A stretch of 64,000 nucleotides of DNA from Cryptomeria japonica. Its lineage: Eukaryota; Streptophyta; Pinopsida; Cupressales; Cupressaceae. Positions 33,888 through 46,700 of the stretch are shown here, in pieces. Location: the NCBI RefSeq assembly GCF_030272615.1, contig NC_081412.1:673145823-673209822 (forward strand), read 5' to 3'. The position numbers were made by a program, and so were the translations under genes. The notes under the pieces are model-generated. The model ran no database searches. It saw nothing but the letters and a program-made list of their open reading frames with translations, and had not been told where the DNA came from. The stretch's first letter is position 1; the number at the start of each line of letters is the position of its first letter.

Positions 33888-35910
33888 CCTATGGTGTTGT
33901 TAGCGGACATATGGTGTTCTAGGGAGTCATAGGACACCATTTGATGCCTTAGGACACTATGTGACTCCTAACGACACCATATGGTGTCCTAAGGGCTCAT
34001 ATAATATCTTAAGGGTTCATAGGACACCATATGACCTTGTAAGACACAATATGACACCTAACAAGACCATATGGTGTTGTAAGGGGTCATATCGTGTCCT
34101 ATGGCATCATAAGGATTCATAGGACACCATATGAACCCCTAAGACACCATATATCCCCTTAGGACACAATATAACCTCTAACAACACCTAAGGGGTCATA
34201 TGGTGTCATTTGTAGTCATATAGTGTTGTAAGGGGTTAGAGTACACCATATGACCCCTTAGGACATCATACGACCCCTAATGACACCATATGGTGTCTTA
34301 AGGGCTCATATGATGTCTTAAGGGATATCAAGACATCATATGACCCCATAGGTCACAAAATGAGCCCTCACTATACATAAAGGCTCATATGGTGTTGTTA
34401 GGGTTCATATGGTGTTCAAAGGGGTCATTGGACAATATATGACCCCCTAGGACACCATACAACCCCTAACGACACCTAAGGGGTCATATGGTTTCCTAAG
34501 AGATCATAAGACATCATATGGCCTGTTAGGACATCATAAAACCTCTAATGACATCTAAGGGTGATATGGTGTCCTAAGGAGTCATAGAACACCACATGAT
34601 CTCTTAGGCCACCATAAGACCCCTAACAATAATGTATGGTGTCTGAAGGTGTCATATGTTGTCCTAATGGGTCATAGGACACCACACGGCCCCTAACAAC
34701 ACTTGAGGGGTTATATATTGTCAGTAGGGGTCATATGGTGTCTTAAGGGGTCATAGGACACCATATGACCCCTTAGTACATCATACAACCCTATAGACAC
34801 CATATGGTGTCCTAAGGGCTCATATAGTGTCATAAGGGGTCATAGGACACTATATGACCCCTTAGTACACCTTACAACACCTAATGAGACTATATGGTGT
34901 CTAAGAGGTCATATGATATCCTAAGTTGTCACGAGACACCATATGACCCCTTAAGATATAATATGACCCCTAACAACACCTAAGGGATCATATGGTATCC
35001 TAAGAGGTCAGAGGACACCATATGACCACTTAGGATATCATACAATTCCTAACAACAACATATGGTGTCTTAAGGGCTCATGTGGTGTCTTAAGGGGTCA
35101 CATGGTACCATATGACCCCTTAGAACATAATATGACCCCTAACGACACCTAAGGGGACATGTTATCTCGTTAGGGGTCATATGGTGTCCTTATGGATCAT
35201 AGGACACCATATGGCCCCTTTATGAGAATATACAACCCCTAACAAAACCTAAGGGGTCATAGGACACCACATGACCTCTCAGGAGACCATAAGACCCCTA
35301 ACAAAAATGTATGGTGTTCTAAGGGGTCATATGGTTTCCTAAGGTGTCATAGGACACCATATGACCTGTTAGGACACAATATGACTCCTAACAATACCCA
35401 AGGGGTCATATGGTGTCTTTAGGGGTCATATGGTGTCCTAAGGGGTCATAGGACACCATATGACCCCTTACGACACCATACGACCCCTAGTGACACCTAA
35501 GGGGTTATATGGTGTTGTAAGGGGTCATAGGACACCACATGACCTCTTAGGACACCATACAGCCCCTAACAACCACATATGATATCCTAAGGGGTCATAT
35601 GGTGTCTTAAGTAATCATATTACACCACATGACCCGTCAGGACATAATATGACCCCTAACAACACCTAAGGTTTCATAAGACACCATGTGACCCTTTAGG
35701 ACACCATACAACCCCTAACGACACTATATGGTGTCCTAAGGGCTCATATTATGTCCTAAGAAGCAGGAGGATGCCATATGACCCCTCAAGACACCATACA
35801 ACACCTAACAAGACTATATGGTGTCCTAAGGGGTTCTTTGTTATCCTATGTATCCTAAGGAGTCATAGGACACCATATGACCCCTTAGGACACAATATGA
35901 CCCCTAACAA
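33888..35910. repeat. Bidirectional 20-bp modular satellite, block 2
   Basis: It continues the same modules as block 1 and ends exactly at the copia LTR1 start (TGTTAGGTC at 35911). Confidence 0.92.
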
Positions 35911-36969
35911 TGTTAGGTCATAGAGACAAATAAGAGGGGGGGGTGAATCAGTTGTCAAATAAATTCAAACCAGAAAAAACTTAACCAACTTAATGTTGAA
36001 TACTGGTAAACAAGTCATTTATATCGGTTGACAGTTTTATCAGTTAATTGCAATACCGATAAAGATTAATGCATGAAACAAAAAGACAAAGTCATCCACA
36101 ACACATAACACCAATATTTGTACGTGGAAACCTTGTAAGGGGAAAAACCATGATGGGAAACCTTACCAACAATCAGATGCTACTACTGTAGATAGTAAGT
36201 CTATACAAATGGGGTCTACACATGCAGAAAGGCCAAGCACCTAGGGCTCACTACTCAAACACAAAATAGAAGTCACACTGACTACAATTGGATGGTTAAA
36301 TCCAATAAGGATGTATTTCTCAAAATAGCAACTTCATATGCTGGATTTAGTACTGATGTAGTTTTGATATGCTTTCACAAAAACCTTGCTTCACCTTCAA
36401 ATGATGTTTGCATGTATAGCTCTGCTTATTCTCACATATACCTTCAAACAATTCTTCTTCGCATTACCCATTTGATCTTACAAATAAGATCTTACATTTA
36501 TATCATAACCTAGGACCAATTTTAGTAGGTTGGCTCTAAAAGATATTACAATAAAATCAATTAACAATTAAAACAATATCTGATGCAATACCAATTCAAC
36601 ATGTCAGCTTGATGCATTTACAACAATAATAAATCATCTCCATAGTATGCCATGCTGATCTGGAAAAGATAATCCTATCAGTGTATAACCTGGACCTATT
36701 TGCCGGTAACAACAAATATGCTAATACGAATATCCCAATAAACAAATCTCCAAGACAAAGTGTCCAAACGATGTCTTAAACATAACCAAGTGTTTTCCAA
36801 GCCATTCCAAGTGCTGGTGATCATTATATCTTGTCGGTGTACCAGATACTGGTGACTGTACATAAGTCATTTGTTTGTCGGTGAATGTTGCTGATTCTCC
36901 AAAGTGCTAGAGTTGATAAGGTTTAGTAGGTGTTGACATCAATGACAAAACCATACCAAAATACCAACA
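35911..36969 (-). repeat. Copia LTR1
   Basis: It begins TGTTAGGTC in the satellite and ends ACCAACA before ATCTCCCCATTTGG. It matches LTR2 and LTR3 throughout. A G8 run (35936-35943) belongs to the GGGGGGTGAATC box. Confidence 0.9.
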
Positions 36970-36983
36970 ATCTCCCCATTTGG
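36970..36983 (-). other. Copia copy 1 polypurine tract
   Basis: The minus strand reads CCAAATGGGGAGAT directly before the LTR start TGTTGGTATT. Confidence 0.8.
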
Positions 36984-37371
36984 CATTGATGGCAACACAA
37001 GATGGAAAAACCATCAAAGTGCCAAAACAGAAATGGTAAATACCAAAAGCCAACAATCTCCCAAAAGAGATCATCACAGGAAATAAAAAATTCAGATATA
37101 AATAATCTCTCCCAAAGTAACAATCTCTCCCCCTAAGAGTGACATGTGGTTCCTTGTGTTGTTCCATACCAATATCTCCCCCTTTGACATCAATTGCCAA
37201 AGTAAAAACATTTTTCAGATACAAAATACCAACCAATTCAGTATACCAACTACTCCCCCTGAGAAGTAGCTTCTTCATCAAAGCTGAAGTAAAAGATTTC
37301 TCTGTTAATTCTATCGGTTGATGAAAAACATCAACTTCCTAAGTCTCTACCGGTGGGAGTATGACCCCAAG
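36984..37371 (-). other. Copia 3' untranslated segment
   Basis: Between the pol stop and the PPT lie further purine-rich runs in element orientation, such as AAAGGGGGAGATA (near 37180) and CAGGGGGAGTAG (near 37255). It is non-coding and is also present in copies 2 and 3. Confidence 0.6.
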
Positions 37372-40300
37372 CTAATCTTTGATTTCTTTTGCTTGAACAT
37401 TCTCTCTTAGAAAATTCGGTTTGATAGAAACATGTTTGGTTTTAGAATGTAGTACCAAATTCTTAGATATATCAATTATTGCACTGTTATCACAATAGAT
37501 AGTTATAGGTTCCTTGCATTTTATCGATATGTCTTTCAACATTTGTTTAATCCATAGTACATTTGTATAGGTAGTTGCTACTGCAACATATTTTGATTCT
37601 GTTGTTGATAAGGATGTACAACTTTGTTTCTTACTCAACCAAGAAACTAGTCTACTTCCAAGAAAAATTGCTCTGTCGGTGGTGCTTTTTCCATCATCCA
37701 CATCTCCTGCCCAATTTTCATCTATGTATGCACATAATTCAAAGTTTTCATCTCTAGGATACCATAATCCAATATTTGTTGTGCCTTGCAAGTACCAAAA
37801 AATCCTTTTTATTGCTAATTCATGATTTTCTCTAGGATTACTCTGAAATCTTGAAACAATACATACTGCATTCATGATATCAAGTCTTGTTTGTGTCAAA
37901 TATAGTAAACCTCCTATCATATTTTTGTATCTAGTTAGATTAACAGGTGTAGATTCATCCCTTTGTGATAATTTGTCATTTGTAGTCATAGGTGTGCTTA
38001 CCGGTTTATAGTTCTCCATCCCAAATTTCTTTAATAACTCCTTCAAGTACTTGGATTGACTCAAGAATATACCTTTATCAGTCTGTGAAATCTGCAATCC
38101 TAAAGAGAATTTTATTTCTCCAATCATAGACATTTCAAATTCTGGTTGCATTTCAATAGAAAATTCTTTACATAACCCATCTTCTCCTCCAAAGATTATA
38201 TCATCAACAAAAACTTCTATAACGAAGATGTCATCATTAGTCACTTTATAATATAAGTTGTTGTCAGCATTACCTTTAGAAAAACCAATCTTAAAAAGAT
38301 ACTTATCCAATCTTCCATACCAAGCTCTTGGAGCTTGCTTCAACCCACACAAAGCTTTCCTTAACTTGCAAACCATATCTTTGTTATCTGTCAAACAAAA
38401 TCCATCAGGTTGTTCAATGTAAACTTCTTCTTCAAGATCTCCATTCAGAAATGCACATTTAATATCCATTTGATATACTTTATAGTTCTTATGTGCTGCA
38501 AAAGCCAAAAATAATCTAACTGCCTTAATTCTAGCTACCGGTGCAAAGGTCTCATTATAATGAATTCCCTCTTTTTGAGAATACCCCTTACACACTAGTC
38601 TTGCTTTATTTTTGATTGTTGGCAAATGCACACTCCAATGAGACATTGTAGGTGATTGAAGGTTTTCTCATTGATGGCAACCTTACAATCCTATGACACC
38701 GACAAGACAATCCACCAACACTAGCAAAGTTAGATTCTACACCGGCACACAGACCACCGGCACCGACAGTGAAAGCAAGCATACCGGCACAGAAGCTGAT
38801 AGGAATTTTGTTTGTAATTTATTTTGTTTAATATTGTAAAATCATTGTAAGCTGACTTGGCAAATTGTAAAATGACTCATATATATAAAAGATCATAGTA
38901 GAACAATTAGGTAAATATGGAGGAATGTAATTAGACAAAATAAGGCAAACCTATTATGCGAATTATAGATTAAGGGTTTATGTAAGAAGTAGAGCTATAA
39001 ACCGGTACTGGATTTGGCATAATAGATGCTATTTTGAAGAAGTACAAGACATTGGATTTATATAATCCACTTTGTAAGTCAGTGAGACTTCCCATTTTGT
39101 AATTGAGTAGTGAGCTCTAGGAACTTGGCCTTCTTGCATGTGCAGGACCCTCTTGTAATAGTAACATTCACGATTTGGCCAGTAAGTGAATATTGTGGGT
39201 TACAAATCCCACTGAGGTTTTTCCCACAATGGGTTTCCTCGTTAAACTACAGTGTTATGGTGTGTTTCTCATGTGGTTGTTGTTATCTTTGTTTACTGCA
39301 TTATTTCTTGTTTACCTGTATACAGTATTAATATGCTTTAAATGTTTTAAGTCAAGAAAATATTACAAGTGGTTAGATACTGATTCACCCCCCCCCTCTC
39401 AGTATTTGTGGGAATCCTAAGACTTATAACCTTACCATCTTCATTAAGTTTGTTTCTGAATACCCATTTGGTTCCAATTACATTTTTATCTTTAGGCTAG
39501 GAAACTAATGTCCAAGTGTTATTATTCTCAATTTGCTCTAATTCTTCTTCCATAGCTTTAATCCAGGTTTATCTTCACATGCCTCATTAATTGATGATGG
39601 TTCAATTTGAGAAATAAGACATACCTCTTCATTTTCCAATCTTCCTCTTGTCATAACTCCTTTATACTTGTTTCCAATTATCTGATCTTTAGAGTGATTC
39701 AGTCTTACACATCGAGGTGTGTTTGTTTGTTGTTGTTCCTCAATTACAGTGGAATTTTTAGATGATACTGGTGTAACTGGACCTTCATTATATACCGGTG
39801 GTTTTAGTGTAGGTTCATTTGTTAGAATTTCTCTTGCCGGTTCAGAATCTATATACCTTGAAGTTCCTCTGAATTGTTCATCAATCTTCGCATTTGTACT
39901 CTCAACAATTTTCTGCAATCTTTTGTTAAAACATCGATATGCCTTACTCTTAGATGAATAACCAATAAATATTCCTTCATCACTTCTAGGATCAAATTTC
40001 CCAATATACTCATCTCTTCTAATATAGCGTTTACCTCCAAATATTCTGAAATATTTAAGAGTAGGAGTAATACGAAACCATAGTTCATTAGGGGTCTTAT
40101 CGGTTTCACCTTTGATGTGAACTTTGTTGAATGTATAGACTATTGTACTTACTACCTCTCTCCAATACACATGTGGTAGATTTGCTTCTGATAACATACT
40201 TCTTGCTGCATCCAAGATAGTTCTATTTTTCCTTTCAACAACTCCATTCTGCTATGGTGTCCAAGGTGCTGATAGTTGCCTTCTGATTCCATTCACTTCA

Positions 40301-42222
40301 CAGAATGCATTAAATTTCTTAGATGTAAATTCTCCTCCTTGATATGATCTTAGACATTTGATTTTCTTACCAGTTTCATTTTCTACCATTGCTTTGAATA
40401 GTTTGAACTTTCCAAGTGCTTCTTATTTTTCTCTGAGAAAAGTAACCCAACACATTCTAGAATAGTCATCAATGATTAGCATGAAATATCTATCACCTTG
40501 CAAACTTTTAGTTCTAGCTGGACCACATAAATAAGTATGGATTAAGTCAAAAGCATTATTTGATTTTTCTAGAATACTTTTAAAAGTAGCTCTAACTTGT
40601 TTTCCAAATTGACATTCCTTACATACTGTATTGTGAGGTTTGACAATTTTAGGTAAATCTCTAACTACCTTAGTAGTACTGATTTTTACCATGCAATCAA
40701 AGTTTACATGATAGAGTCTCTTATGGCATAGCCAGCTTTCATCAATATGTGCAATCAAGCATGTCTTTTCGCTATTATTCAAATGAAAGATATTACCTCT
40801 AGTTTGATTTTCGGTTGCAATTTCCAAACCAGTTTTGTTCATGATTTTGCATTTTCCATTTTTGAATTGTAACTGAAATCCTTTCTCAACTAATTGACCA
40901 ACACTTAAAAGATTATGCTTTAAATCTTCAACATAGTAAACATTCTCAGTATTATGCTTACCATCAAGAGATATTGTACCTTTACCTTTGATCAGACACG
41001 CTTTATCATCTCCAAATCTCACTAAGCCTCCATTATATTCTTGAAAGTTCAATAATTTACTTTTATCTCCAGTCATATGATGTGAGCATCCTGAATCAAT
41101 GATCCATTCATTCTTTGCTTCAACTTTAGCTGCCAAGGCTTGCTCTACCAGTTGAATGGTAGGTGTCGGTTGGTCTTCTGTTATAGCAACAAAAACCCAT
41201 CCATTCTCTGTTGGATCCTCATCAGAATCATCAGTCACTCCTTCATCAGCAAGATAACAAGATTTGTCTTTATTCTTCTTAAATCTATATCTCTGATCTT
41301 CAGGATGAGGCTTTTATGTTCTTCTAGCTTCTTCTCTTAGTCTAGCATGTCTATCAGGGCATCTAGAAGCCATATGACCGATCTTATTACAATTAAAGCA
41401 TTTAAAGGGTGCTTTACCTTCATACTTACTTCCAACTGGACCTTTAAGCATTTTTCTTGCAAATAGTGCTTCAAGTTCTTCAAGTTCTTCATTTTCTTTC
41501 CCGCTTTCTTCAAGTTCTCTTGCATAAAAGGCTTTCCAATCAGATTTTTCCAATGATGGTGTAGATGATGTTGATGCCTTAAAAGCTAAATCTGTCTTTA
41601 TAGTAGCAACAGGATCAAATTCCTCAATTTCAAAAGCTGAGAGTTTTCCAATCAATGTATCCCTAGTTACTGATGTATTAGGCATTGTTCGTAACTCATT
41701 TATAGCAGTAACCTTCATTTTATATGCCGGTGGAAATCCTCTTAAAACTTTTGAAACAATTTCATCTTCACTTAAGGCTCCTCCACAACATTTAATACCC
41801 AAAACAATTTCATTAACTCTTTCCATAAAAGCAGAAATCCTTTCATCTTCTTCCATTTTCAAATATTCATACCTGACCCGGAAGCTTTCAAGTTTTGCAC
41901 TTTTGACTATGGAATCTCCTTAATTCAGTGTTTCCAAATGATCCCAAGTAGCCTTAGCAGTGGATCTATCTGATAATCCCATGATTTGTTGATCTGTTAA
42001 TGCATTCCAAAGTGCTTCTCTTGCTTTGCAATCATTTTCTTCATCATTTCCCAAGGTAGGTGGATTAGGCTGACCAGGAGTAGGAGCAGTATAGCCATTC
42101 TTTGTAACTTCCCAGATGTCCTTTCCAATACAATCCAGATGTGTCTCCATTCTGATCTTCCATATGCCATAGTTGGTTCCGTCAAGTTTAGGACAGTCCT
42201 TCCTAAAATAGTTAGTAGACAT
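37372..42222 (-). pseudogene. Copia copy 1 gag-pol
   Basis: Gag starts at ATG 42222 (KLDGTNYGIWKIRMETHL) and has a CX2CX4HX4C knuckle (CFNCNKIGHMASRC). Protease follows with DSGCSHHMTG, then the GAG-pre-integrase and integrase zinc region (HKRLYHVNF, CKECQFGK). RT contains [21 protein letters not shown] and [10 protein letters not shown]; RNase H has [11 protein letters not shown]. Lesions: TAA at 41920-41922, TAA 41314-41316, a stop near 40420, two integrase Asp residues replaced by Tyr (HTYLCGP and RSYQGG), the solo LTR at 38617-39422, and a deletion of about 85 bp near 37380 that removes the end of RNase H. Frame is otherwise kept. Confidence 0.9.
38617..39422 (+). repeat. Solo family-Y LTR inside copia copy 1
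   Basis: It begins TGTTGGCAAATGC, just after TTTTTGAT, and ends near AATCCTAAGAC. Copia sequence continues on both sides: the uninterrupted match in copy 2 is at about 45062. It aligns with the Y LTR at 24498-25330. A target duplication is at best imperfect (TGAT and TTAT). Right end is uncertain by a few bases. Confidence 0.75.
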
Positions 42223-42260
42223 TGGATCTCCTCAAGTTGTTAAACTTCTACAAAAGAGGA

Positions 42261-42278
42261 CTAGGCTCTCATACCAAT
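42261..42278 (-). other. Copia copy 1 primer binding site
   Basis: The minus strand reads ATTGGTATGAGAGCCTAG, close to the usual TGGTATCAGAGC site for initiator tRNA-Met. Confidence 0.8.
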
Positions 42279-43336
42279 TTTTAGGTCCCAGAGAGAACTG
42301 AGATTGGGGTGGTGAATCATTTGTTAAATAAATTCAAACCAAAAACAACTTAACCAACTTAATGCTGAATACCAATAAACCAGTCATTTATACCAGTTGA
42401 TAGTTTTATCAGTTAATTGCAATACCGGAAAAGATTAATGCATGAAACAAAAAGACAAAGTCATCCACAACACATAACACCAATATTTGTACGTGGAAAC
42501 CCTATAAGAGGAAAAACCACGGTGGGAAGCCTTACCCACAATCAGATGATACTACTGCAGATAGTAAGTTGATACAAATGGGGTCTACACATGCAGAAAG
42601 GCCAAGTGCCTAGAGCTCACTGCTCAAACACAAAATAAGAGTCACACTGACTACAATTGTATGGTTAAATCTAATAACGATATACTGTTCAAAATAGCAT
42701 CTTTATATGTTGGATTCAGTACCAGTGTAGTTGTGATATGCTTGCACAAAAATCTTGCTTCACCTTCAAATGATGTTTGTGTATAGCTCTGCTTATTCTC
42801 ACATATACCTTCACACAATTCTTCTTCGCATTACCCATCCGATCTTACAAATAAGATCTTATATTTATATCATAACCTAGGACCAATTTTAGTAGGTCGG
42901 CTCTAAAAGATATTACAATAAAATCAATTTACAATTAAAATAATATCCGATGCAATACCTATTCAACGTGTCGTCTTGATGCATTTACAACAATAATAAA
43001 TCATCTCCATAGTGTGCCATGGTAATATGGAAAAGATAATCTTGTCGGTCTATAACGTGGACCTATTTGTCGGTAACAACAAATATGATAATACGAATAT
43101 ACCAATAAACAAATCTCCAAGACAAAGTGTCCAAATGATGTCTTCGACATAACCTAGTGTTTTCCATGCCATTCCATGTGTTGGTGATCATTATATCCTA
43201 CCAGTGTACCAGATACCGGTGACTGTACATAAGTCATTTGTTTGCCGGTGAATGTTGCTGATTCTCCAAAGTGCTAGAGTTGATAAGGTTTAGTAGGTGT
43301 TGACATCAATGAAAAAACCATACCAAAATACCAACA
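42279..43336 (-). repeat. Copia LTR2, shared between copies 1 and 2
   Basis: It is flanked on the left by the copy 1 primer site and on the right by the copy 2 polypurine tract (ATATCCCCCTTTAG, 43337-43350), so it serves both. Its left end reads TTTTTAGG where LTR3 has TGTTTGG, so the terminal G has mutated. Confidence 0.9.
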
Positions 43337-43705
43337 ATATCCCCCTTTAGTATTGATGGCAACACAAGATGGAAAAATCATCAAAGTGCCAAAACAGAAA
43401 TGCCAAATGCCAAAAGCCAACAATCTCCCAAAAGAGATCATAACAGGAAATCAAAAATTCAGATATAAATAATCTCTCCCAAAGTAACAATCTCTCCCTC
43501 TGAGAGTGACATGTGTTTCCTTGTGTTTTTCCATACCAATATCTCCCCCTTTGACATCAATTGCCAAAGTAAAAACATTTTTCAGATACAAAATACCAAC
43601 CAATTCAGTATACCAACTACTCCCCTTGAGAAGTACCTTCCTCATCAAAGTTAGAGTAAAAGATTTCTCTATTAATTCTGTCGGTTGATGACAAACATCA
43701 ACTTC

Positions 43706-46700
43706 CTAAGTCTCTACCAGTGAGGGTATGACCCCAAGCTGATTTTTGAGATATTCAAAAGTCTCCTTAGGTAGAGGTTTAGTGAAAATATCTGCAATCT
43801 GTTCTTTAGTATTCACATAAACTAGTTTTATTTCTTTTGCATCAACATTCTCCCTTAGAAAATTCAATCTGATAGAAACATGTTTGCTTTTAGAATGTAG
43901 TACTATATTTTTAGATATATGATTTGCTGGAGTGTTATCACAATAGATAGTTATAGGTTCCTTGAATTTTGCCTTTATGTCTTTCAACATTTGTTTAAGC
44001 CATAGTACGTCTGTATAGTTAGTTGCTTCTGCAACATATTCTGATTCTGCTGCTGATAAGGATGTACAAGTTTGTTTCTTACTCAGCCAAGAAACTAGTC
44101 TGCTTCCAAGAAAAAAATGCTCTGTCGGTGGTGCTTTTTCAATCATGCACATCTCTTGCCCAATTTGCATCTATGTATGCACATAATTCAAACTTTTCAT
44201 CTCTAAGATACCATAATCCAAGATTTGTTGTACCTTGCAAGTACCGGAAAATCCTTTTTACTGTTGATTCATGATTTTCTCTAGGATTACTCTGAAATCT
44301 TGAAACAATGCATAATGCATTCATGATATCAAGTCTTGTTTGTGTCAAATACAATAAACCTCCTATCATAGATTTGTATCTAGTCAGATTAATAGGTGTA
44401 GATTCATCCCTTTGTGATAATTTGTCATTTGTAGTCATAGGCATGCTTACTAGTTTAGAGCTCTCCATCCCAAATTTCTTTAATAACTCCTTGAACTACT
44501 TGGATTGACTCAAGAATATACCTTTATTGGTCTGTGAAATCTACAATCCTAAAAAGAATTTTATTTCTCCAATCATAGACATTTCAAATTCTTGTTGCAT
44601 TTCAATAGAAAAGTCTTTACATAATCCATTTTCTCCTCCAAAGATTATATCATCAACAAAAACTTCTATAGCCAAGATGTCATCATTAGTCACTTTATAA
44701 TATAAGTTATTGTCAGCATTACCTTTAGAAAAACCAATCTTCAAAAGATACTTATCCAATCTTGTATACCAAGCTCTTGGAGCTTGCTTCAACCCATACA
44801 AAGCTTTCCTTAACCTGTAAACCATATCTTTGTTATCTGTCAAACAAAATCCATTAGGTTGTTCAATGTAAAATTCTTCTTCAAGATCTCCATTCAAAAA
44901 TGCACATTTAATATCCATCTGATATACTTTGTAGTTCTTATGTGCTGCAAAAGCCAAAAATAATCTGACTGCCTAAATTATAGCGACTGGTGCAAAGGTC
45001 TCATTATAATCAATTCCCTCTTTCTGAGAATATCCCTTACACACTAGTCTTTCTTTATTTCTGATAACCTTACCATCTTCATTAAGTTTGTTTCTGAATA
45101 CCCATTTGGTTCCAAATATATTTTTATCTTTACGCCGGGGAACTAATGTCCAAGTGTTATTCTTCTCAATTTGCTCTAATTTTTCTTCCATATCTTTAAT
45201 CGAGTGTTTATCTTCACATGCCTCATTAATTGATGATGGTTCAATTTGAGAAATAATATATACCTCTTCATTTTACAATATTCCTCTTATCATAACTCCT
45301 TTATACTTCTTTCTAATTATCTGATCTTCAGAGTGATTTAGTCTTACATACCGAGGTGTCGTTGTTTGCTGTTGTTCCTCAGTTACAGTGGAATTTTCAA
45401 ATGATACCGATGTAACTGGATCTTCATTTTGTATCGGTGGGTTCAGTGTAGGTTCATTTATTAGAATTTTTGTTGCCAGTTGAGAATCTATATACCTTAA
45501 AGTTCCTCTAAATTGTTCATCAATCTTCACATTTGTACTCTCAACAATTTTCTGCAATCTTTTGCTAAAATATCTATATGCCTTACTCTTAGATGAATAA
45601 CCAAGAAATATTCCTTCATCACTTCTAAGATCAAATTTTGCAATATACTCATCTCTTCTAATATAGCATTTACTTCCAAATATTTTGAAATATTTAAGAG
45701 TAGGAGTAATACCAAACCATAGTTCATGAGGGGTCTTGTCGGTTTCACCTTTGATGTGAACTTTGTTTAATGTATAGATTGGTGTACTTACTACCTCTCT
45801 CCAATACACGTGGTAGATTTGCTTTAGATAGCATATTTCCTGCTACATCCAAGATAGTTCTATTTTTCCTTTCAACAACTTCATTCTTCTGTGGTGTCTC
45901 AGGTGCTGATAGCTGTCTTCTGATTCCATTCACTTCACAGAATGCATTAAATTTCATAGATGTAAATTCTCCTCCTTGATCTGATCTAAGACATTTGATT
46001 TTTTTACCGGTTTCATTTTCTACCATTGCTTTGAACAGTTTGAACTTTCCAAGTGCTTCTGATTTTTCTCTGAGAAAAGTAACCCAACACATTTTAGAGT
46101 AGTCATCAATGATTAGCATGAAATATCTATCACCTTGCAAACTTTTAGTTCTAGCTGGACCACATAAATAAGTATGGATTAAGTCAAGAGCATTATTTGA
46201 TTTTTCTAGAATACTTTTAAAAGTAGCTCTAACTTGTTTTCCAAATTGACATTCCTTACATACTGTATTATGAGGTTTGACAATTTTAGGTAAATCTCTA
46301 ACTGCCTTAGTAGTACTAATTTTTACCATGCAATCAAAGTTTACATGATAGAGTCTCTTATGCCATAGCCATCTTTCATCAATATGTGCAATCAAGCATG
46401 TCTTTTCACTGTTATTCAAATGAAAGATATTACCTCTAGTTTGATTTCCGGTTGCAATTTCCAAACCAGTTTTGTTCATGATTTTGCATTTTCCATTTTT
46501 GAATTGTAATTGAAATCCTTTTTCAACTAATTGACCAACACTTAAAAGATTATGCTTTAAACCTTCAACATAGTAAACATTGTCAGTATTATGCTTACCA
46601 TCAAGAGATATTGTACCTTTACCTTTGATCAGACAAGCTTTATCATCTCCAAATCTCACTAAGCCTCCATTATATTCTTGAAAGTTCAAGAATTTACTTT

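Larger units (their letters stand above)
35911..43336 (-). mobile_element. Ty1/copia element, copy 1 of the array
   Basis: LTR1 (35911-36969) and LTR2 (42279-43336) are about 1.06 kb each with TG/CA-type ends. The internal region has a polypurine tract beside LTR1 and an initiator tRNA-Met type primer site (ATTGGTATGAGAGCCTAG on the minus strand) beside LTR2. Domain order Gag-PR-IN-RT-RNH identifies Ty1/copia. The element is interrupted by a solo family-Y LTR. Confidence 0.9.

Noticed and set aside
29583-35910. Satellite as ribosomal spacer or as a telomere/centromere array
   Set aside because: No rRNA is nearby, no TTTAGGG telomere units are present, and the unit and orientation pattern does not fit known plant centromere repeats that I can recall; no chromosome location can be inferred.
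36292-36513. Small ORF repeated in copia LTRs (also 48306-48527)
   Set aside because: It lies in the LTR, antisense to the element, and is disrupted in LTR2.
38600-38650. A coding start for RT at the apparent N-terminus at 38646
   Set aside because: The first residues come from the inserted solo LTR read backwards; the true upstream coding continues beyond 39423.
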